Of a DNA stretch of 22,188 bases, positions 7,168-15,027 are shown one piece after another. The stretch comes from Gammaproteobacteria bacterium. Its GTDB lineage: Bacteria; Pseudomonadota; Gammaproteobacteria; Xanthomonadales; Wenzhouxiangellaceae. The notes under the pieces were generated by a model that saw only the letters and a program-made list of their open reading frames with translations, did not search any database and had not been told where the DNA came from. A program made the translations under genes and the position numbers. Each line of letters starts with the position of its first letter. Position 1 is the stretch's first letter. Location of the stretch: NCBI GenBank assembly GCA_003561495.1, contig PWWM01000181.1, forward strand, positions 1 to 22,188, written 5' to 3'.

Positions 7168-8485
7168 GTCTGGCTCCAGCCATGATGCCGGTCAGCAGGC
7201 CATCGCGCCAGACCAGTTGACCATTGACCCAGGTGGCGCTGACCCGGGCAGGAAGTTTGCGACCGGCAAACGGTGTCCAGGCGCATTCTGACAGCATCGG
7301 CTGACGGTCGACTTCGGTACGCTGGGCCGGGTCCAGCAGGACCAGGTCGGCCCAGTATCCCTCGCGGACGAATCCGCGCTCTGCTATGCGAAACCGGCGA
7401 GCCGGATTGTGAGCGATCTTGTCGACCAGTTGCTCTGGACTGAGCGTGCGTGCGGCAATCAGCGACCAGGCCACCGGCAAGGCGAACTGAACCACGGGCA
7501 GGCCGGCCGCGACACTCTCATAGGGGCCGTGCTTTTCGCGGGTCAGGTGTGGTGCATGATCGGTGGCGATCATGTCCAGCTTGTCGTCCCTGAGGGCCTG
7601 GCGTAGAGCTTTGCGGTCTTCCGGGGTCTTGATGGCCGGATTGCATTTCAGTCGGTGTCCGAGCTGATCATAATCAGCATCAATGAAATAGAGATGGTGA
7701 ATGCTGGCTTCGGCGGAAATGGACTTGCCATCAAGGGAACCGGCTTCGAGTAACGCGACTTCGGCGCTGCTGCTCAGATGAAGCAAGTGGAGTTGACAGT
7801 CGTGCCTGCGTGCCAGCTCAATGGCTTGTTTTGTTGATTCCAGACAAGCCTCGGCCGAGCGTATCTCTGCATGAGCCGCCGGAGGAATGCGGCTTCGATA
7901 GCGACTGCGTGCGGCCTGAAGATTGGCCTGGATGATGTCATTGTCTTCGCAGTGCGCAGCGATCAGGTTGGGAGCGCACTCAAAGACCTTTTCAAGCTTT
8001 TCCGGCGAATCGATCAACAGTCCGTCGCCGGCGGCACTCACGGCGACCTTGATTCCACAGGCCTCGTCGGGCTCAAGTGTCTGAATTTCCTCAAGGTTGT
8101 CATTGCTGGCGCCAAGATAGAAGCTGTAGTTGGCCGCCGAGCGACCGGCCGCCCGGCTGAACTTGTCGGCCAGGGCCATTCGGGTCGTGGTGGGTGGGCT
8201 GGTGCCCGGTCCGTCCAGGTAGCTGGTGATGCCGCCGGCGACGGCCGCACGGGACTCGCTGGCAATTGAGCCCTTGCGGGTCAGACCGGGCTCACGAAAA
8301 TTGACCTGGGTATCAATCATGCCGGGCATCAGGTACCGCCCGCGGGCATCAAGCAGCGTCTCACCGTGGCGAGGCGTCAGGTTCGATCCAATCTGGTCAA
8401 TGCGGCCCCGTCGAATGCGTACATCGGCTTCGGTGACGTGCCCCTCATTGACGAGCCGGGCATTGACGATCAACCAGCCTTTCAT
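7136..8485 (-). CDS. Dihydroorotase family protein (class I), active-site residues substituted
   Basis: A 449-residue amidohydrolase-superfamily protein, full length for class I dihydroorotase, the enzyme that cyclises carbamoyl-aspartate in pyrimidine synthesis. Family motifs: DARGRYLMPGMID, FREPGLTRKGSIASESRAA, AAHCED, LHLLHLSSSAEV and ATDHAPHLTREKHGP. The usual metal-binding HxH after MPGMID is QVN here, and the usual MPNT substrate segment is GPGT. The lysine (GIKV), the His of AHCED, the His of LLHLSS and the Asp of TDHAPH remain. It may therefore bind a different number of metal ions, act on another substrate, or be non-catalytic; the family assignment is firmer than the activity. The start overlaps the yidD stop by 4 nt (ATGA), indicating co-transcription and translational coupling. 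The 3' end overlaps the EamA gene. Confidence 0.82.
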   Translation of the reverse strand: MKGWLIVNARLVNEGHVTEADVRIRRGRIDQIGSNLTPRHGETLLDARGRYLMPGMIDTQVNFREPGLTRKGSIASESRAAVAGGITSYLDGPGTSPPTTTRMALADKFSRAAGRSAANYSFYLGASNDNLEEIQTLEPDEACGIKVAVSAAGDGLLIDSPEKLEKVFECAPNLIAAHCEDNDIIQANLQAARSRYRSRIPPAAHAEIRSAEACLESTKQAIELARRHDCQLHLLHLSSSAEVALLEAGSLDGKSISAEASIHHLYFIDADYDQLGHRLKCNPAIKTPEDRKALRQALRDDKLDMIATDHAPHLTREKHGPYESVAAGLPVVQFALPVAWSLIAARTLSPEQLVDKIAHNPARRFRIAERGFVREGYWADLVLLDPAQRTEVDRQPMLSECAWTPFAGRKLPARVSATWVNGQLVWRDGLLTGIMAGARLKQEPPHPRR

Positions 8486-8748
8486 GGCAACGGGTCGTCT
8501 CGGGTCGTTTCACCGACCGAAGCAATGGCCTCCTCGCTGCCCGGCACGGGGTCCTTGCCGCCCGGACAGAAGGGATGGCAGCGAAGCAGCCGCTTGAGTG
8601 CCATCCAGCTACCGCGACCGGCGCCATACAGTTCTATCGCCTGCATGGCATAAGCCGAGCAGGTGGGGCTGAATCTGCATTGGCCGCCGATCCACGGCGA
8701 CAGCAGGTAACGATAGGCGCGGATCAGAAGGAGTAAAAGTGATTGCAT
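8482..8748 (-). CDS. yidD: Membrane protein insertion efficiency factor YidD
   Basis: An 88-residue member of the YidD (UPF0161) family, a small inner-membrane-associated protein that aids YidC-dependent membrane insertion. Diagnostic features: an amphipathic N-terminus LLLLLIRAYRYLLSPWIG, the cysteine motif CRFSPTCSAYAMQAIELYG, and GSWMALKRLLRCHPFCPGGKDPVP. Length fits the usual ~70-90. In most bacteria yidD sits between rnpA and yidC; here it precedes a dihydroorotase-family gene and overlaps it by 4 nt. It is divergent from dksA. Confidence 0.93.
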   Translation of the reverse strand: MQSLLLLLIRAYRYLLSPWIGGQCRFSPTCSAYAMQAIELYGAGRGSWMALKRLLRCHPFCPGGKDPVPGSEEAIASVGETTRDDPLP

Positions 8749-8752
8749 GGTG

Positions 8753-8783
8753 TTGCTCTCTGAGGGTCAATAGGATATATAAT
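8753..8783 (+). promoter_or_regulatory. Probable sigma70 promoter of dksA
   Basis: A perfect -10 hexamer TATAAT lies at 8778-8783. The best -35-like element is TTGCTC at 8753-8758 (3 of 6, 19-nt spacer), so the -10 carries most of the evidence. Transcription would begin near 8790, about 34 nt before the dksA ATG at 8824, in the gap between yidD and dksA. Confidence 0.55.
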
Positions 8784-8823
8784 TGTGGGTTTGGCAACAA
8801 CCCATGCGCGAGGCCGCGACTTG

Positions 8824-9252
8824 ATGCCCAACAAAAGCGTAGAACTCAAGGAGGGCTACAAGCCTTCATCCGATGAGCCGTACATGTGTCCGGAACACCT
8901 GGAATATTTCCGGCGCAAGCTGATGGATTGGCGAAACGAACTCATCGAGGAATCGCAGGAAACCATCAACAATCTGCGTGGCGAAGTCCGCGACGTCGGT
9001 GACGAGGCTGAGCGTGCCAGCCGCGAGACCGAAAACAGCCTGGAATTGCGGACTCGTGACCGCTATCGCAAGCTGCTCGGCAAGATCGACCAGGCGCTGG
9101 CCCGTGTCGATGATGGGTCCTATGGATATTGCGAAGAGACCGGAGAGGAGATCGGCCTGGCCCGACTCGAAGCACGACCGATCGCCACCCTGTGCCTGGA
9201 TGCCCAGGAGCGCTGGGAGCTCAAGCAGAAGCAAATGCGGGACAGTCGCTGA
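8824..9252 (+). CDS. dksA: RNA polymerase-binding transcription factor DksA (CxxT/CxxA type)
   Basis: A 142-residue DksA/TraR-family protein that enters the RNA polymerase secondary channel and, with ppGpp, tunes rRNA and amino-acid promoters. Residues ~30-98 form the coiled coil; its tip keeps the DxxDxA signature (Asp57, Asp60, Ala62). The C-terminal globular region reads YGYCEETGEEIGLARLEARP and then LCLDAQERWE. Only Cys103 and Cys124 of the four zinc ligands of E. coli DksA remain; the other two are Thr106 and Ala127, resembling zinc-independent DksA2-type proteins. The frame extends upstream to a GTG at 8785, but ATG 8824 gives the family N-terminus, has GAGG at 8810-8813 and lies downstream of the -10 hexamer, so 8824 is preferred. 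Confidence 0.92.
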   Translation: MPNKSVELKEGYKPSSDEPYMCPEHLEYFRRKLMDWRNELIEESQETINNLRGEVRDVGDEAERASRETENSLELRTRDRYRKLLGKIDQALARVDDGSYGYCEETGEEIGLARLEARPIATLCLDAQERWELKQKQMRDSR

Positions 9253-9401
9253 GAATCAGGCCAAAATCGGCTTGAAATCGCAGGAAAATCCTGTAGTCTT
9301 GATCAAGGAGAATCAAGTCTGCTGCTGGTCTTGCGCAGTGGACAGAATAATTATCAACAACCTCTCTGAACGTTCGCCTGCGGCGACAAGGGAAGATGAA
9401 A

Positions 9402-10433
9402 ATGAAGGCTCGAAATTGGTTGGTCTTACTGGCATGTGCTTTGATCGCGGCACCTGCAGCTGCCGATAATCGCGACTTTGATGATCGCTGGCATGCAAGT
9501 GCATCCTTTGGCTGTGTCAAGTTGAAATCCGATCGCCAGGCTGGCAAGAGCGTCACGAATTATCGTGGGCTGGAGTTCGGGCGCTTTTTCACTCCCAACG
9601 TCAGCCTGGACCTGCGAGTCGACCGCTATCATGCCCACTTTGACGACTCGGTGACAATCCCGCTGGGTGAGAGCGACCGATTCCGCCTGTGGTCCGCCGG
9701 GCTTGTCGGGCGCTATCACTTCGGAAGCAATGATGTCTTCCGGCCCTATGCCCTGGCGGCCGGTGGCATTCAAAGCCACCGGAGTTATTTTGACACCGGT
9801 CGGGACGTCTATGGCGCACTGGGTCTGGGCGTTCGTTCGCGGCTGACCGAGCGGGTGGATTTCCGAGTGCAGGGTGAGCTTCGCCTCGACAATGATCGCG
9901 ATACCTTTGATCGCAATCGTGGATTCAAGGACATATTGGTCACCGCCGGACTGAACGTGCGCCTGGGCGCTGCGCCGACGCGACCTGAGCCCGAGCCCGC
10001 GCCGCCAAGGCGTGAGCCCCCGCCGCCGCCTCCGCCGGAACCGGAACCGGAACCAGAGCCTGAGCCTGAGCCCGAAGTGCTGTTCGAATTCGACGCCATG
10101 GTGACGTTCGACTTCGACTCGGCCCGGCTGCGTCCCGGTGCGGTCGCGGAACTCAATGAAGCGGCTGCTCTGCTGAATCACCATCCGGAAATCATCCGGG
10201 TGGAAGTGGCCGGACACACGTGTGACCTGGGTGATGCGGGCTACAACCAGGGGCTGTCCGAGAGACGTGCCCAGGCGGTACGTAATTTCCTGGTCGACAA
10301 CGGGGTTGAGGCCAATCGACTGGTCGTTCGTGGATACGGTGAAGACAACCCCAAGGTGCCCAATACCTCGGATGCCAACCGTCAGGAAAATCGACGCGTT
10401 GAACTGGTGGTTCTGGAGCGTAACAACGACTGA
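9402..10433 (+). CDS. OmpA family outer membrane protein with Pro/Glu linker
   Basis: A 343-residue envelope protein. Residues 1-21 form a signal peptide ending APAAA. Residues ~22-190 look like an 8-strand OmpA-type barrel (GRFFTPNVSLDLRVDRY, RYHFGSNDVFRPYALAAGG, VDFRVQGELRLDND). A proline-rich stretch is followed by a run of Glu-Pro dipeptides (~10030-10075). The OmpA C-terminal peptidoglycan-binding domain follows (VTFDFDSARLRPGA, GHTCDLGDAGYNQGLSERRAQAV, NRQENRRVELV). It probably links outer membrane and murein. ATG 9402 is preferred to ATG 9396 because AAGGGAAG at 9388-9395 is correctly spaced only from 9402. It shares the GHTCD motif with the large OmpA-type protein at 604-3510. A strong terminator follows. 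Confidence 0.88.
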   Translation: MKARNWLVLLACALIAAPAAADNRDFDDRWHASASFGCVKLKSDRQAGKSVTNYRGLEFGRFFTPNVSLDLRVDRYHAHFDDSVTIPLGESDRFRLWSAGLVGRYHFGSNDVFRPYALAAGGIQSHRSYFDTGRDVYGALGLGVRSRLTERVDFRVQGELRLDNDRDTFDRNRGFKDILVTAGLNVRLGAAPTRPEPEPAPPRREPPPPPPPEPEPEPEPEPEPEVLFEFDAMVTFDFDSARLRPGAVAELNEAAALLNHHPEIIRVEVAGHTCDLGDAGYNQGLSERRAQAVRNFLVDNGVEANRLVVRGYGEDNPKVPNTSDANRQENRRVELVVLERNND

Positions 10434-10462
10434 TTCTGTCGTTAGGGCAGGACAAGGATCGA

Positions 10463-10493
10463 GGCCGGGCAGCGGGAGCTGCCCGGCCTTATT
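10463..10493 (+). terminator. Rho-independent terminator after the ompA-like gene
   Basis: A perfect stem of GGCCGGGCAGC (10463-10473) with its complement (10478-10488) is closed by a GGGA tetraloop and followed by TTATT. It lies 30 nt after the OmpA-type stop codon. Its end coincides with the convergent sufE stop codon (10489-10491), but on the minus strand no U-run follows, so it mainly serves the plus strand. Confidence 0.88.
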
Positions 10494-10902
10494 CGTTGTG
10501 GGACCGGGCGATGTTCCTGATCGCCCGCAGCATGGCATCCAGGCCATTGGCGCGGGTGGGGGAGAGGTGCTCGCTCAAGCCGATCTCTCTGATAAAAGCC
10601 GGTTCGGTCGCCAGAATTTCCTCAGCCGAGCGCTCGGAGTAGACGCGCAGCAGCAGGGCAATGAGGCCGGAAACGATGGCGGCGTCGGAGTTGGCCCGGA
10701 ATACCAGCCGATCTGCATCGCCTTCACTGATCAGCCAGACTTGCGACTGGCATCCATCCAGTAGTCGGTCATCGGTCTTTTCTTCCGGCGCCAGAGCGGG
10801 AAGTTTCTTGCCGAGGTCAATCAGGTACTGGTAGCGATCCATCCAGTCATCGAACAAAGCAAACTCGTCGATGATTTCGCGTTGAGCCAGTTCGGCGCTC
10901 AT
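10489..10902 (-). CDS. sufE: SufE family sulfur-acceptor protein
   Basis: A 137-residue SufE/CsdE-family protein that accepts persulfide sulfur from a cysteine desulfurase and passes it on for Fe-S cluster assembly in the cytoplasm. The active Cys51 lies in LLDGCQSQVWL, at the same number as in E. coli SufE. Further family features are the N-terminal DWMDRYQYLIDLGKKLP and the C-terminal LSPTRANGLDAMLRAI. No SufS/CsdA is visible in the window. The start overlaps the cysS stop by 4 nt (10899-10902), so the two are translated from one transcript; the link to cysS is through cysteine use. Confidence 0.9.
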   Translation of the reverse strand: MSAELAQREIIDEFALFDDWMDRYQYLIDLGKKLPALAPEEKTDDRLLDGCQSQVWLISEGDADRLVFRANSDAAIVSGLIALLLRVYSERSAEEILATEPAFIREIGLSEHLSPTRANGLDAMLRAIRNIARSHNE

Positions 10903-12272
10903 CTGGATGCCACCTCCCAGGAGGTGCCCTCCGGGCCATCCCGGAGCTCGATGCCACGCTCGATGAGTTCATCGCGGATGCGATCTGCAGTCTCGAAATC
11001 ATGATCCCTGCGCGCCTGGTTCCGTTGTTCAATGAGTTTGCGAATTTCGGATTCGTCGATCTCTATGGCTTTGCGCATGCTCTCGAACCAGGCCGATGGC
11101 TGTTGCTGCAGTAGCCCCAGTACGGACCCGGATGACTGCAAACGGGCAGCCAGCTCAGCCTTGTCAGCTTGATCGGCATCGGCCAATTGCCTGGCCAGGC
11201 CATTGAGTGCGGCCAACGCGGTGGGGGTGTTGAGGTCATCCTCCAGCGCCTCGATGACGGCTGCATCGGGTTCGCTGACCTGGCCGTTCAGGTGGTCCCG
11301 AAGGAGACCGTACAGCCTGTCCAGGGTGGCCCGGGCCTGCTCCAGAACCTTCTCGGACCAGTCCAGCGGTTGACGGTAATGCGCTGAAAGCAGCACATAG
11401 CGCAGGACCTCACCCGGCCAGGTCTTGAGCAACTCATGCACGATCAGGGTATTGCCCTGGCTCTTCGACATCTTGCGCTTTTCAACCGTGACAAAGCCAT
11501 TGTGCATCCAGTAGCGCGCGAAGACATCGGTGCCATGGGCGCAGCGGCTCTGGGCGATTTCATTCTCATGATGAGGGAATACCAGGTCTTGCCCGCCGGC
11601 ATGGATGTCGATGATCTCGCCCAGGTGGGCCGCGCTCATGGCCGAGCACTCGATATGCCAACCGGGGCGGCCACGCCCCCATGGGCTGTCCCAGCCGGGT
11701 TGGGCCTCGGTTGAGGGTTTCCACAGGACAAAGTCCCCGGGGCCTTTTTTGTACGGGGCCACGTCGACCCGGGCTCCGGCAATCAGCTCGCGTTTGTTGC
11801 GACGTGACAGTGAACCGTAATCCGGAAACTGCTCGACATCGAACAACACATGTTCTTCGGCGACATAGGCATGACCCTTGTCGATCAGGGTCTGGATCAT
11901 GGTAATGATCTGATCAATGTGGTCTGTGGCCCTGGGCTCGATCGTTGGTCGGCCGACACCCAGCGCCGCCATATCCTGATGATAGGCCTCGGCAAAGCGT
12001 TCGCTGACCACCTGGATGGGAACGCCGAGTTCGGCCGCCGCCTGGTTGATCTTGTCATCGACATCGGTAATGTTGCGGGCATAGACCACCTTTGGGAAGC
12101 GGCGTGACAGGATGCGGTAGAGCAGGTCGAAGATCACAGCGGGTCGGGCATTGCCGATATGAGCGTAGTTGTAAACTGTCGGGCCGCAGGCATACATCGT
12201 GACCCGCTGCTCATCCAGGGGTCTGAACGCTTCCTTGCGTCGGGTCAGGGTGTTGAACAGGTGAATGGTCAT
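10899..12272 (-). CDS. cysS: Cysteinyl-tRNA synthetase
   Basis: A 457-residue class I aminoacyl-tRNA synthetase that charges tRNA-Cys with cysteine using ATP; length matches the family (~460). Cys29 in YACGPTVYNYAHIGNARP starts the catalytic domain, which includes the HIGH-type motif HIGN (38-41). The zinc and cysteine site continues with WHIECSAMS and HHENEIAQS. KMSKS is at residues 267-271. The C-terminal part carries the DALR-like helices and ends with a segment containing FETADRIRDELIERGIELRDGPEGTSWE, typical of bacterial CysRS. It is divergent from pepQ with an 80-nt gap and overlaps sufE by 4 nt. Confidence 0.97.
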   Translation of the reverse strand: MTIHLFNTLTRRKEAFRPLDEQRVTMYACGPTVYNYAHIGNARPAVIFDLLYRILSRRFPKVVYARNITDVDDKINQAAAELGVPIQVVSERFAEAYHQDMAALGVGRPTIEPRATDHIDQIITMIQTLIDKGHAYVAEEHVLFDVEQFPDYGSLSRRNKRELIAGARVDVAPYKKGPGDFVLWKPSTEAQPGWDSPWGRGRPGWHIECSAMSAAHLGEIIDIHAGGQDLVFPHHENEIAQSRCAHGTDVFARYWMHNGFVTVEKRKMSKSQGNTLIVHELLKTWPGEVLRYVLLSAHYRQPLDWSEKVLEQARATLDRLYGLLRDHLNGQVSEPDAAVIEALEDDLNTPTALAALNGLARQLADADQADKAELAARLQSSGSVLGLLQQQPSAWFESMRKAIEIDESEIRKLIEQRNQARRDHDFETADRIRDELIERGIELRDGPEGTSWEVASR

Positions 12273-12280
12273 CGCGAGGC

Positions 12281-12308
12281 TTGGGGCGCTATCCGTGCGC
12301 GCTACAAT
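12281..12308 (+). promoter_or_regulatory. Possible sigma70 promoter of pepQ
   Basis: A -10-like TACAAT (5 of 6) lies at 12303-12308, with TTGGGG (3 of 6) at 12281-12286 as a weak -35 and a 16-nt spacer. It sits in the divergent cysS/pepQ gap and would start transcription about 40 nt before the pepQ ATG. Confidence 0.4.
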
Positions 12309-12352
12309 GGGAACGGCTTAAACCACCAGTTTAACTTATCACGAGGGCGCTC

Positions 12353-13681
12353 ATGCCGACGCAAGATGCATTGTTGTATGCACGTCATATCGAATATCGA
12401 AGTCACCAGATCGACGAAGTCCTGAGTGAATTGGGTTACGACACTCTGCTGATTCATTCCGGGTGTCCGGAGATGCATCTGTTTGATGATCAACACCCGC
12501 CGTTTCGGGCGCATGCACCCTTCGTGGCCTGTGTTCCCGAGCCGCACACGCCGGACTGTCTGCTCGAGTTTCGGGTCGGGCGCAAGCCCCGTTTGTGGTT
12601 CTGCCAGCCCGAGGATTTCTGGCATTTGCCACCCTCGCCTCCGGCCGGCTGGTGGGCTGAAGCGCTGGATATCGAGATCGTCAAGAGCCCCACGGATTGG
12701 CATGAAGTGTTGCGCAAGTCTCGATCAATGTCCGTGATCGGACGCGAGCGCGATCTGGGCGATTTGCTGCATGACGGCGCCGATCTCAATCCCTCCCGGC
12801 TGGTCGCGCGACTCGATGAGGGGCGCACTCGGAAGAGCGCCTGGGAACGCGAGTGCATTGCCCGAGCCAATGATCTGGCCGCACGAGGCCACGCTGCCGC
12901 CGCGGCAGCATTCGAATCCGGCGCCAGTGAATTTGAGATTCATCTGGCTTACGTGGCAGCGGTGGGTCAGGATCCGGGTGAACTGCCTTACAACTCCATC
13001 GTCGGGCTGAATGAACATGCAGCGGTCCTGCACTACCAGGTCCGTTCACCACAACGCCCGAGCCGGGATTTGAGCTTTCTGATCGACGCCGGGGCCAGTG
13101 TTTTCGGATACGCGGCCGATGTCACCCGGACCTGGACCCAGCCCGAGCACAGCAGTTTCGACGACCTGATCGAGGCCGTCGACCGGGCCCAGATGCGGCT
13201 GTGTGAGCAGGTCAGATCCGGAATTTCCTTTGTGGACCTGCATCGCAGGGCACACCTGGCCATGGCCACCATTCTCGAGCAGGCCGGAGTGGTCAACATG
13301 AGCCCGGATGAGATGCTGGCCACAGGCGTCAGCAGTTACTTCCTGCCGCATGGGCTGGGCCATTTCATCGGGGTGCAGGTCCACGATGTGGCCGGCAAGG
13401 TTTCGCCGTCCGGCCAGTCGTTGCCCCCGCCGGAGCAGTTCCCGGCATTGCGTCTGACCCGTGATTTGGAGCCTGGAAACGTCGTGACCATCGAGCCGGG
13501 CCTCTACTTCATTCCCATGTTGCTCGACAAGCTGCGCGCCAGTGAATTCAGCAAGCAGGTCGATTGGCGGGTAGTGGAGGAATGGCAACCTTTTGGTGGA
13601 ATCCGTGTTGAGGACAATGTGCTGGTCAGCGAAGCCGAGCCGGTCAACTTCACCCGCCAGGCTTTCGGTGAACTCGCCTGA
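12353..13681 (+). CDS. pepQ: Xaa-Pro dipeptidase (prolidase)
   Basis: A 442-residue M24B metallopeptidase that cleaves X-Pro dipeptides in the cytoplasm; E. coli PepQ is 443 residues. The N-terminal creatinase-like domain (~1-160) contains HPPFRAHAPFVACVPEPH and WFCQPEDFWHLPP. The pita-bread catalytic domain has all five metal ligands: Asp245 (LIDAGA), Asp256 (ADVTRTW), His337 (HGLGHFIG), Glu381 (TIEPGLYF) and Glu420 (IRVEDN), closely matching E. coli numbering. GAGGG lies just upstream of ATG 12353. Divergent from cysS. Some members also hydrolyse organophosphates, but nothing here tests that. Confidence 0.94.
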   Translation: MPTQDALLYARHIEYRSHQIDEVLSELGYDTLLIHSGCPEMHLFDDQHPPFRAHAPFVACVPEPHTPDCLLEFRVGRKPRLWFCQPEDFWHLPPSPPAGWWAEALDIEIVKSPTDWHEVLRKSRSMSVIGRERDLGDLLHDGADLNPSRLVARLDEGRTRKSAWERECIARANDLAARGHAAAAAAFESGASEFEIHLAYVAAVGQDPGELPYNSIVGLNEHAAVLHYQVRSPQRPSRDLSFLIDAGASVFGYAADVTRTWTQPEHSSFDDLIEAVDRAQMRLCEQVRSGISFVDLHRRAHLAMATILEQAGVVNMSPDEMLATGVSSYFLPHGLGHFIGVQVHDVAGKVSPSGQSLPPPEQFPALRLTRDLEPGNVVTIEPGLYFIPMLLDKLRASEFSKQVDWRVVEEWQPFGGIRVEDNVLVSEAEPVNFTRQAFGELA

Positions 13682-13723
13682 TCAATTCACCTGGCATGAA
13701 ATCAGAAACCATGGACTGATTCG

Positions 13724-14977
13724 ATGAAAATCTTTTTCGCAGTTCTGATTATTTTTTCGGCCGCCTCTGCCAAGGCTGGCCTTGTCCCGCTCAGCGCTCC
13801 CGCAGGCCCGGCCAGCCTGGCCCCGTCATTGGCCACTTTGAACGATGATCGGGTGATTCTGACCTGGCTGGAGCGAGCCGATGAAGGGCATGTGCTCAAG
13901 CTATCGGTATTCGATGGGCAAAGTTTTCAATCGCCTGCCATCATCGCCTTCGGCGAAGGCTGGTTTGCCAACTGGGCGGATACACCGGGATTGTTCGTGA
14001 TGCCCGATGGGCGCTGGCTGGCTCACTGGCTGGTCAGTTCCGGGCCGGCGGTATATGCCTATGACGTGGTCATGAGCGTGTCCGAGGATCAGGGAGAGAG
14101 CTGGTCGGAGTCATTCAGCCCGCATGATGACGGCACACCCACCGAGCATGGTTTCGTCAGCTATTTTCCGGTCGAACCGGAATCGGCCGGGGTGGTTTGG
14201 CTGGATGGTCGCGAAACCCTGGCCGAGCCGGGGCAAGGCGATCAGGCCCGGGCAGGACATGATCATCATCATTCTCACGGCGGCGCCATGACATTGCGGA
14301 CTGCCCGGGTCAGTGGAACGGGTGTGATCAGTGATCCCGCCTTGCTCGATGAGCAGGTCTGTGACTGTTGTCAAACGGCTGCGGCCATGACAGATATGGG
14401 TCCGCTGGTCATCTACCGGGGTCGAACCGATGAAGAATTGCGGGATATCTGGATGGTGCGGGGGACCGACAATGGCTGGAGCAAGCCGGAAGTCCTGCAT
14501 GAGGACGGCTGGCAAATCGGCGGCTGTCCGGTCAATGGCCCGGCGCTGATCGCCCGCGGATCAATGGCGGTGGCGGCCTGGTTCACCATGGCCGAGAACC
14601 GGCCACTGGTGCGCCTGGCCCGGTCCGACAACGCCGGTCAGGACTTTTCGACCCCTTTGGAATTCAGCCCGGACTCTGCCCTGGGACGGGTCGATCTGGC
14701 CTGGCTGGATAGTGATTTCGTGTTGTCCTGGATGGATCAGGCAGAAGATGGCGCGGCGCTGCAGTTGGCCCGCTTCGACAGTCAAGGGCAGCAGACGGGG
14801 CGGTACAGTCTCGATGGTTTGGCGGCCGAACGGGTCAGTGGCGTTCCGCGCATTGCCCCGGCCGGTCAAGGACGACTGCTGGTGGTGTGGACGGCATCGG
14901 GCCGGGAGGGCAGTCGTGTTCAGGCTGCGCTGCTGGAGCCGCAAGCCTGGGAGCAAGAAAACCGCGACAGTGATTGA
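13724..14977 (+). CDS. Secreted sialidase-like (BNR-type beta-propeller) protein with CDCC motif
   Basis: A 417-residue exported protein of uncertain function. Residues 1-18 form a signal peptide (IFFAVLIIFSAASAKA). The rest alternates short strands with W/D/G-rich turns, such as DRVILTWLERAD, MSVSEDQGESWSE, RSDNAGQDFST and WLDSDFVLSWMDQ, the pattern of sialidase/BNR propellers. No catalytic sialidase Arg triad could be assigned. A His-rich HDHHHSH patch lies at 179-185. VCDCCQT (Cys213, Cys215, Cys216) and GGCPVNGP (Cys268) give four cysteines that could bind metal or form disulfides in the periplasm. It starts 42 nt after pepQ on the same strand; a strong Shine-Dalgarno sequence is not seen. 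Enzymatic activity should not be assumed. Confidence 0.7.
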   Translation: MKIFFAVLIIFSAASAKAGLVPLSAPAGPASLAPSLATLNDDRVILTWLERADEGHVLKLSVFDGQSFQSPAIIAFGEGWFANWADTPGLFVMPDGRWLAHWLVSSGPAVYAYDVVMSVSEDQGESWSESFSPHDDGTPTEHGFVSYFPVEPESAGVVWLDGRETLAEPGQGDQARAGHDHHHSHGGAMTLRTARVSGTGVISDPALLDEQVCDCCQTAAAMTDMGPLVIYRGRTDEELRDIWMVRGTDNGWSKPEVLHEDGWQIGGCPVNGPALIARGSMAVAAWFTMAENRPLVRLARSDNAGQDFSTPLEFSPDSALGRVDLAWLDSDFVLSWMDQAEDGAALQLARFDSQGQQTGRYSLDGLAAERVSGVPRIAPAGQGRLLVVWTASGREGSRVQAALLEPQAWEQENRDSD

Positions 14978-15002
14978 CCTCCGTGCGCGGTGTCTGTAAC
15001 AT
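14974..15002 (+). promoter_or_regulatory. Probable sigma70 promoter of the tRNA cluster
   Basis: TTGACC at 14974-14979 (5 of 6) and TAACAT at 14997-15002 (4 of 6) are separated by an ideal 17 nt. The -35 overlaps the stop codon of the preceding gene. Transcription would start near 15009, before tRNA-Pro at 15028. A second -10-like TAAAAT at 15011-15016 lacks a matching -35. Confidence 0.6.
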
Positions 15003-15027
15003 TAGCCGGCTAAAATAGCGAAAGCCT

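Noticed and set aside
9298..9307. Palindrome CTTGATCAAG upstream of the second OmpA gene, with TTGAAA at 9272
   Set aside because: The best -10 partner (TAGTCT) matches only 3 of 6 and the palindrome is short, so no promoter or operator was called.
9426..10547. Long minus-strand open frame opposite the second OmpA gene
   Set aside because: It is antisense to a well-supported OmpA-type gene and reads as composition-driven low-complexity protein with no family features.
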